A stretch of 64,000 nucleotides of DNA, taken from positions 1,054,001 through 1,118,000 of the forward strand of contig NC_050720.1 in assembly GCF_013402915.1 (NCBI RefSeq). Reading direction: 5' to 3'. The DNA is from Zygotorulaspora mrakii (lineage: Eukaryota; Ascomycota; Saccharomycetes; Saccharomycetales; Saccharomycetaceae). Position numbers and translations under genes: made by a program. The notes beneath the pieces are model-generated. The model did not search any database, was not told the origin of the DNA, and saw only the letters and a list, made by a program, of their open reading frames with translations. The first letter of the stretch is position 1; the number at the start of each line of letters is the position of its first letter. This document shows positions 20,890 through 30,591 of the stretch, in pieces.

Positions 20890-21795
20890 ATGCTGCTGAA
20901 TAGGCTGGTTGAATTAATAGCGTTATTGGTTGGCTCTGCTGCATACTTTAAATTCGTAGGCGGCCAACTCACCGGCTATCCAGATTCTCAAAATCCACCC
21001 AATGGGCTGATAGCTCCTGCCGGGAATATAGACTTTTCGGAATTGACTTTATCGTTAATGAACGATTTTGTGCTAATGGCGCAAGTGTTTGTCACCTGCA
21101 TTCCATCAATGGTGCTAGCTGCGACCACGCCACTTTTTGTAAAAGTGTCGTGCTCGTTCAATTTACTGAGTGTACTCTCCTTACTTGCGTTGGGTATCCT
21201 TGACGGATGGGATCGATTAGATGAAAGTGGGCCCTTCCGCTTTCAAATGAAGGGTCTTTTTGAATCTTGGGCACAAAACCATACAGTCGATGCCAGTGAC
21301 ATGACAAAAAGAGACCTTCCCTCGATTCGCAATCCGTTTGAAGAGGTGTGCAAAAATTTGGGTTTACATGCAGACATGTATGTAAGAGTAGACACATTAA
21401 AGAATCAAAGAATGATCTGTAGCTCTTTTGAGGTAAGCCATTCGTCCTTTTTCCACAAGCCATTATTCCAAGAGATGTGTGTCACTAAAAAAGGTCTCAC
21501 GAGATTTGGCAAGAATCGCTTAACCAGGATGCCAATAAATACAACGAGAAAATTGGCAAATTTTTTGATACATGGAGGAATTATAAAAACTGCGATAAAT
21601 CCTCCCTTGTATCTTTTCAATATTATTCAAGCGTATGGCGAATATGCGGAGGAAGTTACGCAGAAGATGTACGAAATGATTACGGTCATGAACTCAAAAA
21701 CCTGGGATGGTGCTGATATTTCATTGACTCTACATGAGGATGAAAAATTACTGATGTCAATTACTTACAGGCGCGGTGGTGCCACGATTTATTGA
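20890..21795 (+). CDS. small secreted or membrane protein with a Kex2-type site, possibly killer-toxin-like
   Basis: The protein has 301 residues and matches no core yeast gene I know. An N-terminal hydrophobic segment (about residues 4-20) could be a signal. Two more hydrophobic segments lie at about 60-80 and 90-104. A Lys-Arg pair at 140-141 would suit Kex2 cleavage. There are five cysteines (70, 88, 154, 177, 197) and two possible N-glycosylation sites (N130, N217). The layout of signal, paired hydrophobic segments, dibasic site and a C-terminal domain ending in a W-x(n)-MSI-x-Y pattern resembles the K1-like killer toxin families found in some yeast chromosomes. This is a resemblance in layout plus a few residues, not a firm assignment. 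It sits between PNC1 and the VIR1-like gene, where S. cerevisiae has nothing. Confidence 0.5.
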   Translation: MLLNRLVELIALLVGSAAYFKFVGGQLTGYPDSQNPPNGLIAPAGNIDFSELTLSLMNDFVLMAQVFVTCIPSMVLAATTPLFVKVSCSFNLLSVLSLLALGILDGWDRLDESGPFRFQMKGLFESWAQNHTVDASDMTKRDLPSIRNPFEEVCKNLGLHADMYVRVDTLKNQRMICSSFEVSHSSFFHKPLFQEMCVTKKGLTRFGKNRLTRMPINTTRKLANFLIHGGIIKTAINPPLYLFNIIQAYGEYAEEVTQKMYEMITVMNSKTWDGADISLTLHEDEKLLMSITYRRGGATIY

Positions 21796-22085
21796 GAAGA
21801 GTATTTATTTTTGTGTTTAATTCTGTCATCCTTTACTATTATAGTACAATTTTGGTGGTGAATTTAATATGTCCGAATTTACCAGGGTAACACCGGACAT
21901 AACAATGAGACTCAAGAGTGTTTGAGATGGGCGGCAAATGGTTTTATACAAATGCTACTACAAGTACGGCTCCAAAGAGATTCAATTAACATTCAAGTTG
22001 CTATTGGAGGTCCACCACTCAGAAATAGTTGAAATTAGAGGTACTATAAGACGTCTATAACCTAGAACTAGCTTAAGAATTGAGG

Positions 22086-24524
22086 ATGGAAGTCTCGCCG
22101 CAGACTAACGATGCGCTGATCGACTCAATAATGGGATCGTTCGAAACATTACATCGTGGACATGTGAATGCAAAGTTGTTACTGTTACTCATTGAAACGC
22201 TTGGCCATCTCAACGCCAAGATGTTGAAAGGAAGGTTCCAAAGTTCGGAGTTGAAAGGATTCGATATCTTCTCACCTATCCTCAAGTGCAATGGTCTAGA
22301 GAATAAAGACGAAATAGTGGGAGTTCTTGTGGCATACTGTTCTGTGTATGCAGAGCTACAGCCATTGATAACTGGATCTGTTGCTACATGGGTACCTCTT
22401 TTAAGGTCAGCTAATCACGAAATATTATATTTTCGACCTGGATTTTATACCATTGTTTCTCTATTCGGGAAGAATGCGAAGGTGAGTGAGATAATTCCAA
22501 AACTGTTAAAATTCAACCTTGGAGACGTAGTAAGACAGTTGTGGATACCACAATGGATATCATTCGTAAATAATGGCAAAGGTGGCTATGGAAGGAAATT
22601 AATCGAATCTGATTTGAATATAGCGCTGAATGAAGGAAAAATGGATTTTTTTATTGCAACAATGAAGTCAACAATCATAGAGGAAAGGAATGTGACGGAT
22701 AGATCCTCGAGCCCACCATTTTCATTTTTGTTTCACAAACTTAGCCAAAGAGGAATCTTGTTCTCTAGATGGGTCGATAAGGGTCTGTACCAAGAATTTT
22801 CGACATATTTGTTAAGCAGTGGAAGTAAAAAACGGGATCAAGAGATGGACAGTTTAAATTTCCAGCTTGAAATTCTAATGGAAGTTGTGGATCATCCAGA
22901 GACCAATTATTTCGAGGAGCCAAAGCTGGTGACATTTTTGTATCTCTCCTTAGACAAGATATATGACATACCATGCAACCAGTTACATTTAACATTGGGT
23001 GCCCTAGGATCAACACAAAGTTTGTTTGCCCTTCTGAACATGGTACAGTATCTTTTGAGTAAATTTTTGATTGATACCGGGAATATCTGCGAATTATTAC
23101 AAGGAACCCAGATTGAGATGCAATTGACTAAAGAGAAAAATCAAAAATGGTACAAGTCAAAAAATAATTCAACAAAGCTGCCCTCTTGGTTCCACTCTTC
23201 GATATTGACGCATAATCCACCCATCACAAAGTCACTTTTTGTGTACGATAAGGACGATTGGTTGAAGATCGAATCAACAAGCACGAGTCAGATAGTGGAG
23301 TTACTCTTTGCATGCCTTATTAACAGTCTGTTGATAAGCGCAAAGCTCCTCAAAGAATACCGGAAGATTAAACTAGACCCTCTTGCTTTTGATATTAGTG
23401 GAATTGAAGTAAATGAGAACACCTTCAAGATCGAATACCTGATAAAAGAGCAATACATGGACCTACATCTCATTTCTTTGTTCAGTTCTTTGGTACTTTC
23501 AGAACAGATATCAAGTTGTACCAACCAATTCTACGAAGGTAAAAAAAATGCTTTAAGCAACGACATCCTATTTTCCAGTACAATGAATGTATTTAAGGAG
23601 TTATTGGAAAGTCATGGGACAATCGGTCTGCACCATTTGATAAATTTTGCTGCCCGCATGTCAGAAGATGATCTGACAATAAAATCGATATCACTAAAAC
23701 TTCTTAACGCTTTGCTTTTTGACAATGACGACAGTCTCGCCAGAAACCTGTTACAGAAAAATGCAATTGTCTACCAAGCGTTACACAGATTTATTGTTAT
23801 ATGGGATGATGGGTCAGAAATATTTAGGCCATTTCATGAGAGACTTTTCCATACAGAACAACCTCAGCCCAAGGCAACTTCAGTTACAATTTCCGCACTT
23901 CTTGAACTTTTGCCGAATTACGAATCAATGTTACAGATTATAAGTGAACAAAGAGTTCAAAAACCTGCAAATCGAGCTCAAACGCAATGTCATAGAGAAA
24001 AAGGCCAATGCGTACTCCAGACTTCTGGCTATAAATTCAATCCTTATTCTGCACCATCTTTTGTTCCTGCCAAAAAAACGACCATTGAACCATCAAAAGA
24101 AACATCATCTCTTACTGAACAGCCATCGCCACAAGCATTGATAAAGAGGTCTCCAGAGCCTTGGGCTAATTACCGCAGGGATATAACCAAAGTACCAGTA
24201 TCATCCAATCAAGACCGACAATCCATGTTCAGACCGAGCATTGACTATAGCACCTACACTTCTGCTGGTTCTCGCACAGAGCAAGGTCAAAGTTCTTTTG
24301 CTTTCAGCAACATATCTAGTCAAATTTCAGTCCCAAAGACACCAGATATGTCATCATCTACAATGTTCAGCAATCCTTGGGAAGAATCACCCAGTATGCA
24401 TTCAACTCCCAACATAAGTAAAATCGTGAACACGGGTAAAAACTATATATTAGGTGGTCATAATAGAATGAAGAACAATAGCAGGGCGCAGTCAATCCAC
24501 ATTGATGATTTTGAACAGACTTAA
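22086..24524 (+). CDS. VIR1: Vir1 (YGL036W)-like protein, virilizer-related
   Basis: From the ATG at 22086 the protein has 812 residues; S. cerevisiae YGL036W/Vir1 has 909. The first 620 residues look all-helical, with hydrophobic repeats such as LLLLLIETLGHLNAKML. The last 200 are polar and disordered, with Ser/Pro-rich segments and a conserved-looking NPYSAPSFVPAKK. Vir1 is a subunit of the m6A methyltransferase complex with Ime4, Mum2 and Kar4, needed for meiotic entry. I assign it mostly from position, between PNC1 (YGL037C) and MIG1 (YGL035C) and on the matching strand, together with length and helical layout, so the function is inferred. Confidence 0.66.
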   Translation: MEVSPQTNDALIDSIMGSFETLHRGHVNAKLLLLLIETLGHLNAKMLKGRFQSSELKGFDIFSPILKCNGLENKDEIVGVLVAYCSVYAELQPLITGSVATWVPLLRSANHEILYFRPGFYTIVSLFGKNAKVSEIIPKLLKFNLGDVVRQLWIPQWISFVNNGKGGYGRKLIESDLNIALNEGKMDFFIATMKSTIIEERNVTDRSSSPPFSFLFHKLSQRGILFSRWVDKGLYQEFSTYLLSSGSKKRDQEMDSLNFQLEILMEVVDHPETNYFEEPKLVTFLYLSLDKIYDIPCNQLHLTLGALGSTQSLFALLNMVQYLLSKFLIDTGNICELLQGTQIEMQLTKEKNQKWYKSKNNSTKLPSWFHSSILTHNPPITKSLFVYDKDDWLKIESTSTSQIVELLFACLINSLLISAKLLKEYRKIKLDPLAFDISGIEVNENTFKIEYLIKEQYMDLHLISLFSSLVLSEQISSCTNQFYEGKKNALSNDILFSSTMNVFKELLESHGTIGLHHLINFAARMSEDDLTIKSISLKLLNALLFDNDDSLARNLLQKNAIVYQALHRFIVIWDDGSEIFRPFHERLFHTEQPQPKATSVTISALLELLPNYESMLQIISEQRVQKPANRAQTQCHREKGQCVLQTSGYKFNPYSAPSFVPAKKTTIEPSKETSSLTEQPSPQALIKRSPEPWANYRRDITKVPVSSNQDRQSMFRPSIDYSTYTSAGSRTEQGQSSFAFSNISSQISVPKTPDMSSSTMFSNPWEESPSMHSTPNISKIVNTGKNYILGGHNRMKNNSRAQSIHIDDFEQT

Positions 24525-24581
24525 AAATGTTGTAAATACTCTTCATACATATGCTATAGTTATACTTTTTTGCTTCAATTT

Positions 24582-24641
24582 CGGGTAACACCTGAGGAAG
24601 AATAATAGAAAAAAAATTTCAAGCTCATCTCATCTCATCGC
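24582..24641. promoter_or_regulatory. ENP2 promoter: Reb1-type, RRPE-like and PAC sites
   Basis: Within 60 bases lie CGGGTAA (Reb1, reverse; 24582-24588), AAAAATTT (RRPE-like; 24612-24619) and CTCATCGC (24634-24641), the exact reverse complement of the PAC element GCGATGAG. The PAC site is about 72 bases before the ENP2 ATG. This is the usual arrangement for a ribosome-biogenesis gene. Confidence 0.7.
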
Positions 24642-24712
24642 ATTTCATGTAAATAGCGTCGCAACATATCGAGCTGTAGGTTGTAAACTACTTGAGTCAT
24701 CTGGGTTTTGTG

Positions 24713-26800
24713 ATGGTTTTAAAATCTACTTCTGCAAGCAATGTTTCTGTTTATCAAGTATCTGGTACGAATGTCTCAAGAGCATTACCAGACTGGATAG
24801 CGAAGAAACGTAAAAGAACATTGAAAAATGATTTAGAGTACCAAAATCGAGTGGAGTTGATCCAGGACTTTGAATTTAGTGAGGCATCAAACAAGATTAA
24901 AGTATCTAGAGATGGTCAATATGCTATGGCTACTGGTACTTATAAGCCACAGATCCATGTTTATGATTTTGCGAACCTTTCATTGAAGTTCGACAGACAC
25001 ACAGATTCAGAAAATGTTGATTTCCTGTTATTATCAGATGATTGGACAAAGAGTGTTCATTTACAGAATGATAGAAGTATCCAATTCCAAAACAAAGGTG
25101 GTCTCCATTATACTACTAGAATTCCCAAATTTGGTAGGAGTTTAGCGTACAACGAAATAAACTGTGATTTATACGTGGGAGCAAGTGAAGATGAATTATA
25201 CAGGCTTAATCTAGAACAAGGTAGATTTCTGAATCCTTTCAAACTAGAGACGAAGGGTGTCAACCACGTTTCTGTAGATGCGACACATGGGCTTGTTGCA
25301 GTAGGTATGGAGGATAGCGCTGTTGAGTTCTGGGATCCTAGAGCTCGCTCAAGAGTGTCAATTTTGAGACTAGAGAATCAAATAGATAGCTCGCCTTTTC
25401 AAGTCTCGACTACTAGTTTCCGGAACGACGGACTAAATTTTGCCTGCGGCTCGACTAACGGCTACGTATATCTGTACGATTTGCGTTCTTCGGAACCTTC
25501 GATCATCAAAGATCAAGGTTATGGATTCGATATAAAAAAGATTATATGGCTTGATGGTGTTGGAACCGAAAACAAAATATTAACCAGTGATAAAAGAATC
25601 GCTAAAATCTGGGACACTGTGGATAGCAAAGCATATGCTTCAATGGAGCCTAGTGTTGAAATCAATGATGTCGAACATATTCCTGGAACTGGTATGTTTT
25701 TTACAGCAAATGAAGGAATACCAATGCACACTTATTATATCCCAAATCTAGGACCATCGCCACCTTGGTGTTCATTTTTGGATTCTATTACAGAAGAACT
25801 GGAAGAGAAGCCAAGCGATTCAGTATATTCAAACTATAGATTCATTACTAAAGATGATGTAAGAAAGTTGAGTATTAGTCATCTGGTGGGTTCAAATGTT
25901 CTTAGAGCCTATATGCATGGTTATTTCATCAATACAGAACTTTTTGATAAAGTTTCTTTGATCGCAAATCCAGACGCTTACAAAGATGAGAGAGAGAGAG
26001 AAATTAGACGTAGGATCGAAAAAGAGAGAGAATCTAGAATTAGAACATCTGGAGTTTCCAAGAAATCCACTATTAAAATCAATAAATCTTTGGCCGAGAA
26101 ACTATCACAGAAACGTGGTGATAAAGCAGCTGAGAAATTATTATCAGACGATCGTTTCAAAGAAATGTTCGAAAATGAGGAATTCCAAGTTAACGAGGAT
26201 GATTACGATTACAAGCAATTGAATCCTGTGAAATCTGCCAGAGAAACTACCGAGGGTGCAGCAAAACGTATAAGAGCACTGACGGCGGCAGAAGAATCCG
26301 ATGAAGAAAGAATTGCACTGAGAGAGGGTCGAGCTGATGCGAACGATTCTTCGAGTGATGATGAATCCAGTAGCGAAAATGAAGAAGAACGAGAGCAAAT
26401 AAGCAGAATGGAACAAAAGAAGCTACAAAAACAACAGAAAGTCATAGAAAGAAGAAAGCGTGAGAAACACAATTCAGATCAATTTATGAGTAAAATGAGC
26501 GTAAGCGCTCTTAATGATGAAGAACAAGAATCTCGAAAGGTCACCTTTGGAGAACAAGTGCGAGAAGCAACCGAAGCTGATAGCATCAGTAAGAGTGACG
26601 ACTCCGTGGTACGCCGCACTCACAGAGGTGAGGCGGAACTTACGTTCATTCCGAAGAGTTTTGAAGTGAAGAAGCAGCAGCATAGGAGCCCTTTGAAAGG
26701 TTCAGAGGATAACGAGGAAAACCCAAGGGACACGGGTAGATCAAGACCAAGGTCTGATGGCAGAAGGCGTGCAAGCAAGAATGCTTTCCGTGGTATGTAG
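24713..26800 (+). CDS. ENP2: Enp2, WD-repeat SSU processome protein
   Basis: From the ATG at 24713 the protein has 695 residues (S. cerevisiae Enp2, 707). The N-terminus (SVYQVSGTNVSRALPDWIAK) is nearly unchanged from S. cerevisiae. WD-type beta-propeller repeats fill about residues 50-370. The region around residue 470 (DDRFKEMFENEEFQV) is the NUC153 motif. A charged, lysine- and acid-rich tail ends in RRASKNAFRGM. Enp2 is essential for 18S rRNA maturation and 40S assembly in the nucleolus. The frame extends upstream only to a TTG. Position and strand match YGR145W. Confidence 0.97.
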   Translation: MVLKSTSASNVSVYQVSGTNVSRALPDWIAKKRKRTLKNDLEYQNRVELIQDFEFSEASNKIKVSRDGQYAMATGTYKPQIHVYDFANLSLKFDRHTDSENVDFLLLSDDWTKSVHLQNDRSIQFQNKGGLHYTTRIPKFGRSLAYNEINCDLYVGASEDELYRLNLEQGRFLNPFKLETKGVNHVSVDATHGLVAVGMEDSAVEFWDPRARSRVSILRLENQIDSSPFQVSTTSFRNDGLNFACGSTNGYVYLYDLRSSEPSIIKDQGYGFDIKKIIWLDGVGTENKILTSDKRIAKIWDTVDSKAYASMEPSVEINDVEHIPGTGMFFTANEGIPMHTYYIPNLGPSPPWCSFLDSITEELEEKPSDSVYSNYRFITKDDVRKLSISHLVGSNVLRAYMHGYFINTELFDKVSLIANPDAYKDEREREIRRRIEKERESRIRTSGVSKKSTIKINKSLAEKLSQKRGDKAAEKLLSDDRFKEMFENEEFQVNEDDYDYKQLNPVKSARETTEGAAKRIRALTAAEESDEERIALREGRADANDSSSDDESSSENEEEREQISRMEQKKLQKQQKVIERRKREKHNSDQFMSKMSVSALNDEEQESRKVTFGEQVREATEADSISKSDDSVVRRTHRGEAELTFIPKSFEVKKQQHRSPLKGSEDNEENPRDTGRSRPRSDGRRRASKNAFRGM

Positions 26801-26945
26801 GCCTCGGTTCTCTTTACATAATTACTCACAGCATTACTAGAATAAAAATAGAATGACAATAGAAAAGTGTAGAATAGATGCATTAATAAATACCTATTAG
26901 TGAGGTTTTGCTAATTCTACGTTATATGTATTCACAATTGCATTG

Positions 26946-26952
26946 TTACCCG
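26946..26952. promoter_or_regulatory. Reb1-type site upstream of SEC9
   Basis: TTACCCG, 148 bases before the SEC9 ATG in the 299-base ENP2-SEC9 gap. Confidence 0.5.
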
Positions 26953-27099
26953 CCTTTAGACGTTTCGGAAGGAGCGGTTCTGAACTGACATACTGTTAAA
27001 ATAGTACAACTGGTTCAAAATAGAGAAACACAGGAAATAAAACTCTAGGACAGGAGAGCTGCCCTACCACAATTTCGGAAGGGCTAAGTCATATTAAAA

Positions 27100-29076
27100 A
27101 TGGGTATTAAAAAGCTATTCAAAATTAAACCTCCAGAGGAGGATACTCTAGAGCAGAACAGGGAAACTCTGAACGAAATGGGTATTTCAACGAGGAATCC
27201 TTCTAAGAAGAAGAGAGAGAAGTTCGCAGCATATGGTAGATTTGCCAAAGACAAAGCTCAAGATAGAGTGTACGCTCCGGAAGGATATGAGAACTTTACT
27301 AAGCCACAGGAAGAGGATGACCTGAATAAATCAGAGCTAGATAATGCGACGCCAAATGCGGAGAGTAAAGGAGGAGGACCCCAGTCTGCAGACCCGTATG
27401 CAGCCTCGGCTGGAGGCTCAGATCCTTATGCAATAAATACTAGCGCTAATTACGGGGCTGATCCGTACTCGAATATGCCTACGAATAACTATCAGGGAAC
27501 TGGCTACTCGGAAAACAGCTATACATCGAGTGGACCTTCGTATGGTGATCCATACCAGGCACCTAATGGCTATAGTAGCGCATATAGCGGCATCAATGGG
27601 GCTGGCAATGTTACCTCACCATATGGCGCTTCTGGCAGCAATATGCAGGATCAAAACAGACCGAAGGTAAATCCCTATGGTGGGGGGAATTTTAGGGACA
27701 ATTCATATTCTGATCGGTCTTCGTCCCGTACTGCGAATACGACATCGAATCCATACGGTGGCCTAAATAAGGAACAGGACGAATATTCAAGGAGTGGATC
27801 ATTTCCTAAGAGTAGTAAACAGCCTGCGAACCCGTATGCGACCTTGGGTACCGACGTGTACGCGAGCCACGGTGTACAAGCAGGTCAGGATAGTCAATCT
27901 AAAAACAATCCATATTCAAGAAGAAATGTGAATGAGTATGGTAGCGCAACAGGGAACGAAATGAGAACAGGCGGAGCCCCGAGGCGTAGAATGGGACGTC
28001 CTGACATGAGTACCAACAGACTAACATCTACCAAATCTGCGGCAGATACTCTTGATCTGAATAAAAGTGCAGTTGATGGTGACGATTTGAATGAAGAACC
28101 TCGAGCAGGAGAGTTTGATTTCGAAGAGGAAAGGCCAAGTTATGGGGAAAACACTGTGGGTGTTGATGAACTGGATTTAAACGCGCCATTAAATGAACAG
28201 GATCAACAAAATGACTTCAATTCGACCATAGCAGATCATCAAGAGCAGCTTTACCAAGAGGCCCCCCAGTGGCAATTAGAGGATGAAGGTCTTTCACAAT
28301 CAGAATATACCCAGCATAATCAAGGAGCTTACAAAACATTCGATGAGCTGCAAAGGGAAGAAGAAGCACGTCAGCAGCAGGAAGAAGATGAGGCTGTGGA
28401 TGAAGTCAAGCAAGAGATTCGATTCACTAAGCAAAGTTCCGTAGCATCTACTCGGAATACGTTGAAAATGGCTCAGGAAGCTGAAATGTCCGGGATGAAC
28501 TCAATCGGTTTACTTGGGCATCAAAGTGAAAGACTTAATAACATCGAAGGAAATTTAGATTTGATGAAGGTGCAAAATAAAATTGCTGATGACAAAGTAG
28601 CAGAGCTAAAGAAACTAAACAGAAATATCCTTGCCGTTCATGTATCGAATCCTTTTAACTCAAAAAGACGACAAAGAGAGAGAGAGGAGAAGATCAAAAA
28701 TAGGAAAATAGAAGAAAAGTTAATGAAAGAGCATACCAGTCAACAATTAGCGAGGTCAACGCAACGTATTGAAGGTGCTATGAATGCTAATGACGATATA
28801 AATACCGTAAGAGAAAAATATCAAAGAAAACAGATCTTGGATCGCTCCAAGCAATTTCAGTTCGAAAATGATGAAGAAGATGACATGATGGAGGTTGAAA
28901 TTGATAGAAACCTGGATCAAATTCAACAGATAAGTGGAAGGCTAAAAAAATTGGCAATGGCTACAGGTGAGGAATTAGATTCACAACAAAAACGTGTCAG
29001 AAATATTGAGGACAATACTGACGATTTAGATATCAAAATTCATTTAAATACAACAAGATTATCGGGAATCAGGTAA
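27100..29076 (+). CDS. SEC9: Sec9, plasma-membrane Qbc-SNARE (SNAP-25 family)
   Basis: The protein has 658 residues (S. cerevisiae Sec9, 651). The N-terminus begins MGIKKLFKIKPPEED, very close to the yeast protein. A disordered region with repeated Pro-Tyr-containing segments (NPYG, DPYA) covers about residues 100-330. Two SNARE helices follow: one at about residues 430-490 (TKQSSVASTRNTLKMAQEAE) and one at about 590-655, ending LNTTRLSGIR. Sec9 joins Sso1/2 and Snc1/2 to fuse secretory vesicles with the plasma membrane. The meiotic paralogue Spo20 lacks this long N-terminus, so Sec9 is preferred. In S. cerevisiae it is YGR009C, well away from ENP2, so its place here is a local difference. 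Confidence 0.95.
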   Translation: MGIKKLFKIKPPEEDTLEQNRETLNEMGISTRNPSKKKREKFAAYGRFAKDKAQDRVYAPEGYENFTKPQEEDDLNKSELDNATPNAESKGGGPQSADPYAASAGGSDPYAINTSANYGADPYSNMPTNNYQGTGYSENSYTSSGPSYGDPYQAPNGYSSAYSGINGAGNVTSPYGASGSNMQDQNRPKVNPYGGGNFRDNSYSDRSSSRTANTTSNPYGGLNKEQDEYSRSGSFPKSSKQPANPYATLGTDVYASHGVQAGQDSQSKNNPYSRRNVNEYGSATGNEMRTGGAPRRRMGRPDMSTNRLTSTKSAADTLDLNKSAVDGDDLNEEPRAGEFDFEEERPSYGENTVGVDELDLNAPLNEQDQQNDFNSTIADHQEQLYQEAPQWQLEDEGLSQSEYTQHNQGAYKTFDELQREEEARQQQEEDEAVDEVKQEIRFTKQSSVASTRNTLKMAQEAEMSGMNSIGLLGHQSERLNNIEGNLDLMKVQNKIADDKVAELKKLNRNILAVHVSNPFNSKRRQREREEKIKNRKIEEKLMKEHTSQQLARSTQRIEGAMNANDDINTVREKYQRKQILDRSKQFQFENDEEDDMMEVEIDRNLDQIQQISGRLKKLAMATGEELDSQQKRVRNIEDNTDDLDIKIHLNTTRLSGIR

Positions 29077-29231
29077 TTGAAATGGTGAAGTGAAAAAAAA
29101 AATGCAATGTAGTTTTTTAATGTATGCTAAAAAATGCAATGTATATAGTCTCATTTATACTGGGGTATTTTCGTTTTATTTATAAGAATTGTATAATGCT
29201 GTGACAAATCATTAGCGATGCGTTATGTTCA

Positions 29232-29693
29232 TTAATGGTTTTGATTCAGCCATAATTGATAGTTTTTCTCGGCAACATGATCGTGGTAAATTGAATCATA
29301 TGAAATTGGTGGTGTTGGCGGCTGTAATGAAAGCCTTGGGATTGAAATGGTGCTTGAAGACACCATATTCATTAACCGATACGACGCTCCCCCATCATCA
29401 TCACCTTCATCATATTTTTGCTGAGAATGATCTATTGGGACTAACAGCGGCGACTTAATAAGCGATTCTGGGTCGTCAACTGTTTCATGGCAGGTTTCAC
29501 AACTTACCAGTGATTCCAATCTCTGGTGTATTAAATGCTGATCTTTTTGTCGGCAGTCTTCAGAGCAATATAATACTTTGCCCGAACAACCTACATGCGA
29601 ATGCTTCTTTTCCGTGCAAGTATTTTTGACTGATTCGGGTGATTGTGGGATTAATTGATCACAAACAACACAATAATCGTTGAATGGTGACAT
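29232..29693 (-). CDS. ECL1: Ecl1-type small zinc-binding-like protein (YGR146C)
   Basis: From the ATG at 29693 the protein has 153 residues (S. cerevisiae Ecl1, 211). The N-terminus SPFNDYCVVCDQLIP has the C-x2-C motif of the ECL family; further cysteines follow in LYCSEDCRQKD and SCETCHET. The family extends chronological lifespan when overexpressed and responds to sulfur or zinc limitation in fission yeast; the molecular role is unclear. The frame runs upstream to a TTG only. It converges on SEC9 with 155 bases between the stops. Position next to NAT2, MIG1 and ENP2 supports YGR146C. Confidence 0.82.
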   Translation of the reverse strand: MSPFNDYCVVCDQLIPQSPESVKNTCTEKKHSHVGCSGKVLYCSEDCRQKDQHLIHQRLESLVSCETCHETVDDPESLIKSPLLVPIDHSQQKYDEGDDDGGASYRLMNMVSSSTISIPRLSLQPPTPPISYDSIYHDHVAEKNYQLWLNQNH

Positions 29694-30591
29694 GGTTAAT
29701 GAGTAGGATCGTATGACAAATATTCTATATCTCGGATTCAAGGCCTTTGCTGAACTCTCCAGATATTTTGTTCGAATGTGGTAGCTGTCCTCCAAAAAAA
29801 TCGTATATACAAGTAGTTTTATACATATATATCTATAAATATGCGCTTGATCGATGATCGACCCCAGATGTGAATCAATGAAAAATACGAATGTGTTCTA
29901 ACACACCCACATGTGGGAATAGTCCAGAGCCCTACATGGCAACTATAATTAAACTTAGCACCCCACGAATGGAATGAACGAGAACTTTCCGATGACCAAT
30001 TTCAAAGTCGTAAAATAGCGCTGAAAGCGCCAATGGTGCTCTTCAGTTGATGATGCACCACGTCCTGCACCTCTAACAATAGCAGAGCCCATCGCACGTT
30101 TACTTTTTACCACTCATTTCTTCACTTTTTTTTTCACTATTTTTTCTCCCTTGTTGCGGCAATATAAATTCTCTGGGTTTCTAACAAAAGAAAAATTTTA
30201 TACCATGCTATTATGACTGAGGCATCAAGGTACACGAGCGCATGGAATAGCATGGTGTGATTAAACGAAGCCACCCGCATACACGTCAACATGGTGAAAC
30301 AAACACGTTTGAAGCAAGTTTAGTAACGAATTTGCAAGTCCGCGGCGCGAAACCAAAACAGTTGTCAATATTTACGAAGTCGAACGGCATTTAAGGAAAC
30401 GGTAATGTGTCAATGAGACCATATGCACTCGTTTGCTCATTGAACAGAGTGAGTGGCACTAATACATTATTCTAGCCAGTGGCAGGGTATTGCTCTTTAA
30501 ACGTTCTTAATGGTTGAGTCGAAAATCATTCTAGCCACCTGAAAAAACCTATTTGTTAACGCTAGTGGAATGTGATTGAAAAAAACACAGT
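29694..30591. other. long ECL1 promoter and MIG1 3' flank with a spaced short repeat
   Basis: 898 bases without a gene. TCTAGCCA occurs at 30471, 30530 and 30591, about 60 bases apart; the last copy contains the MIG1 stop codon. T-rich stretches lie near 30125. No RNA gene is recognised. Confidence 0.5.
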
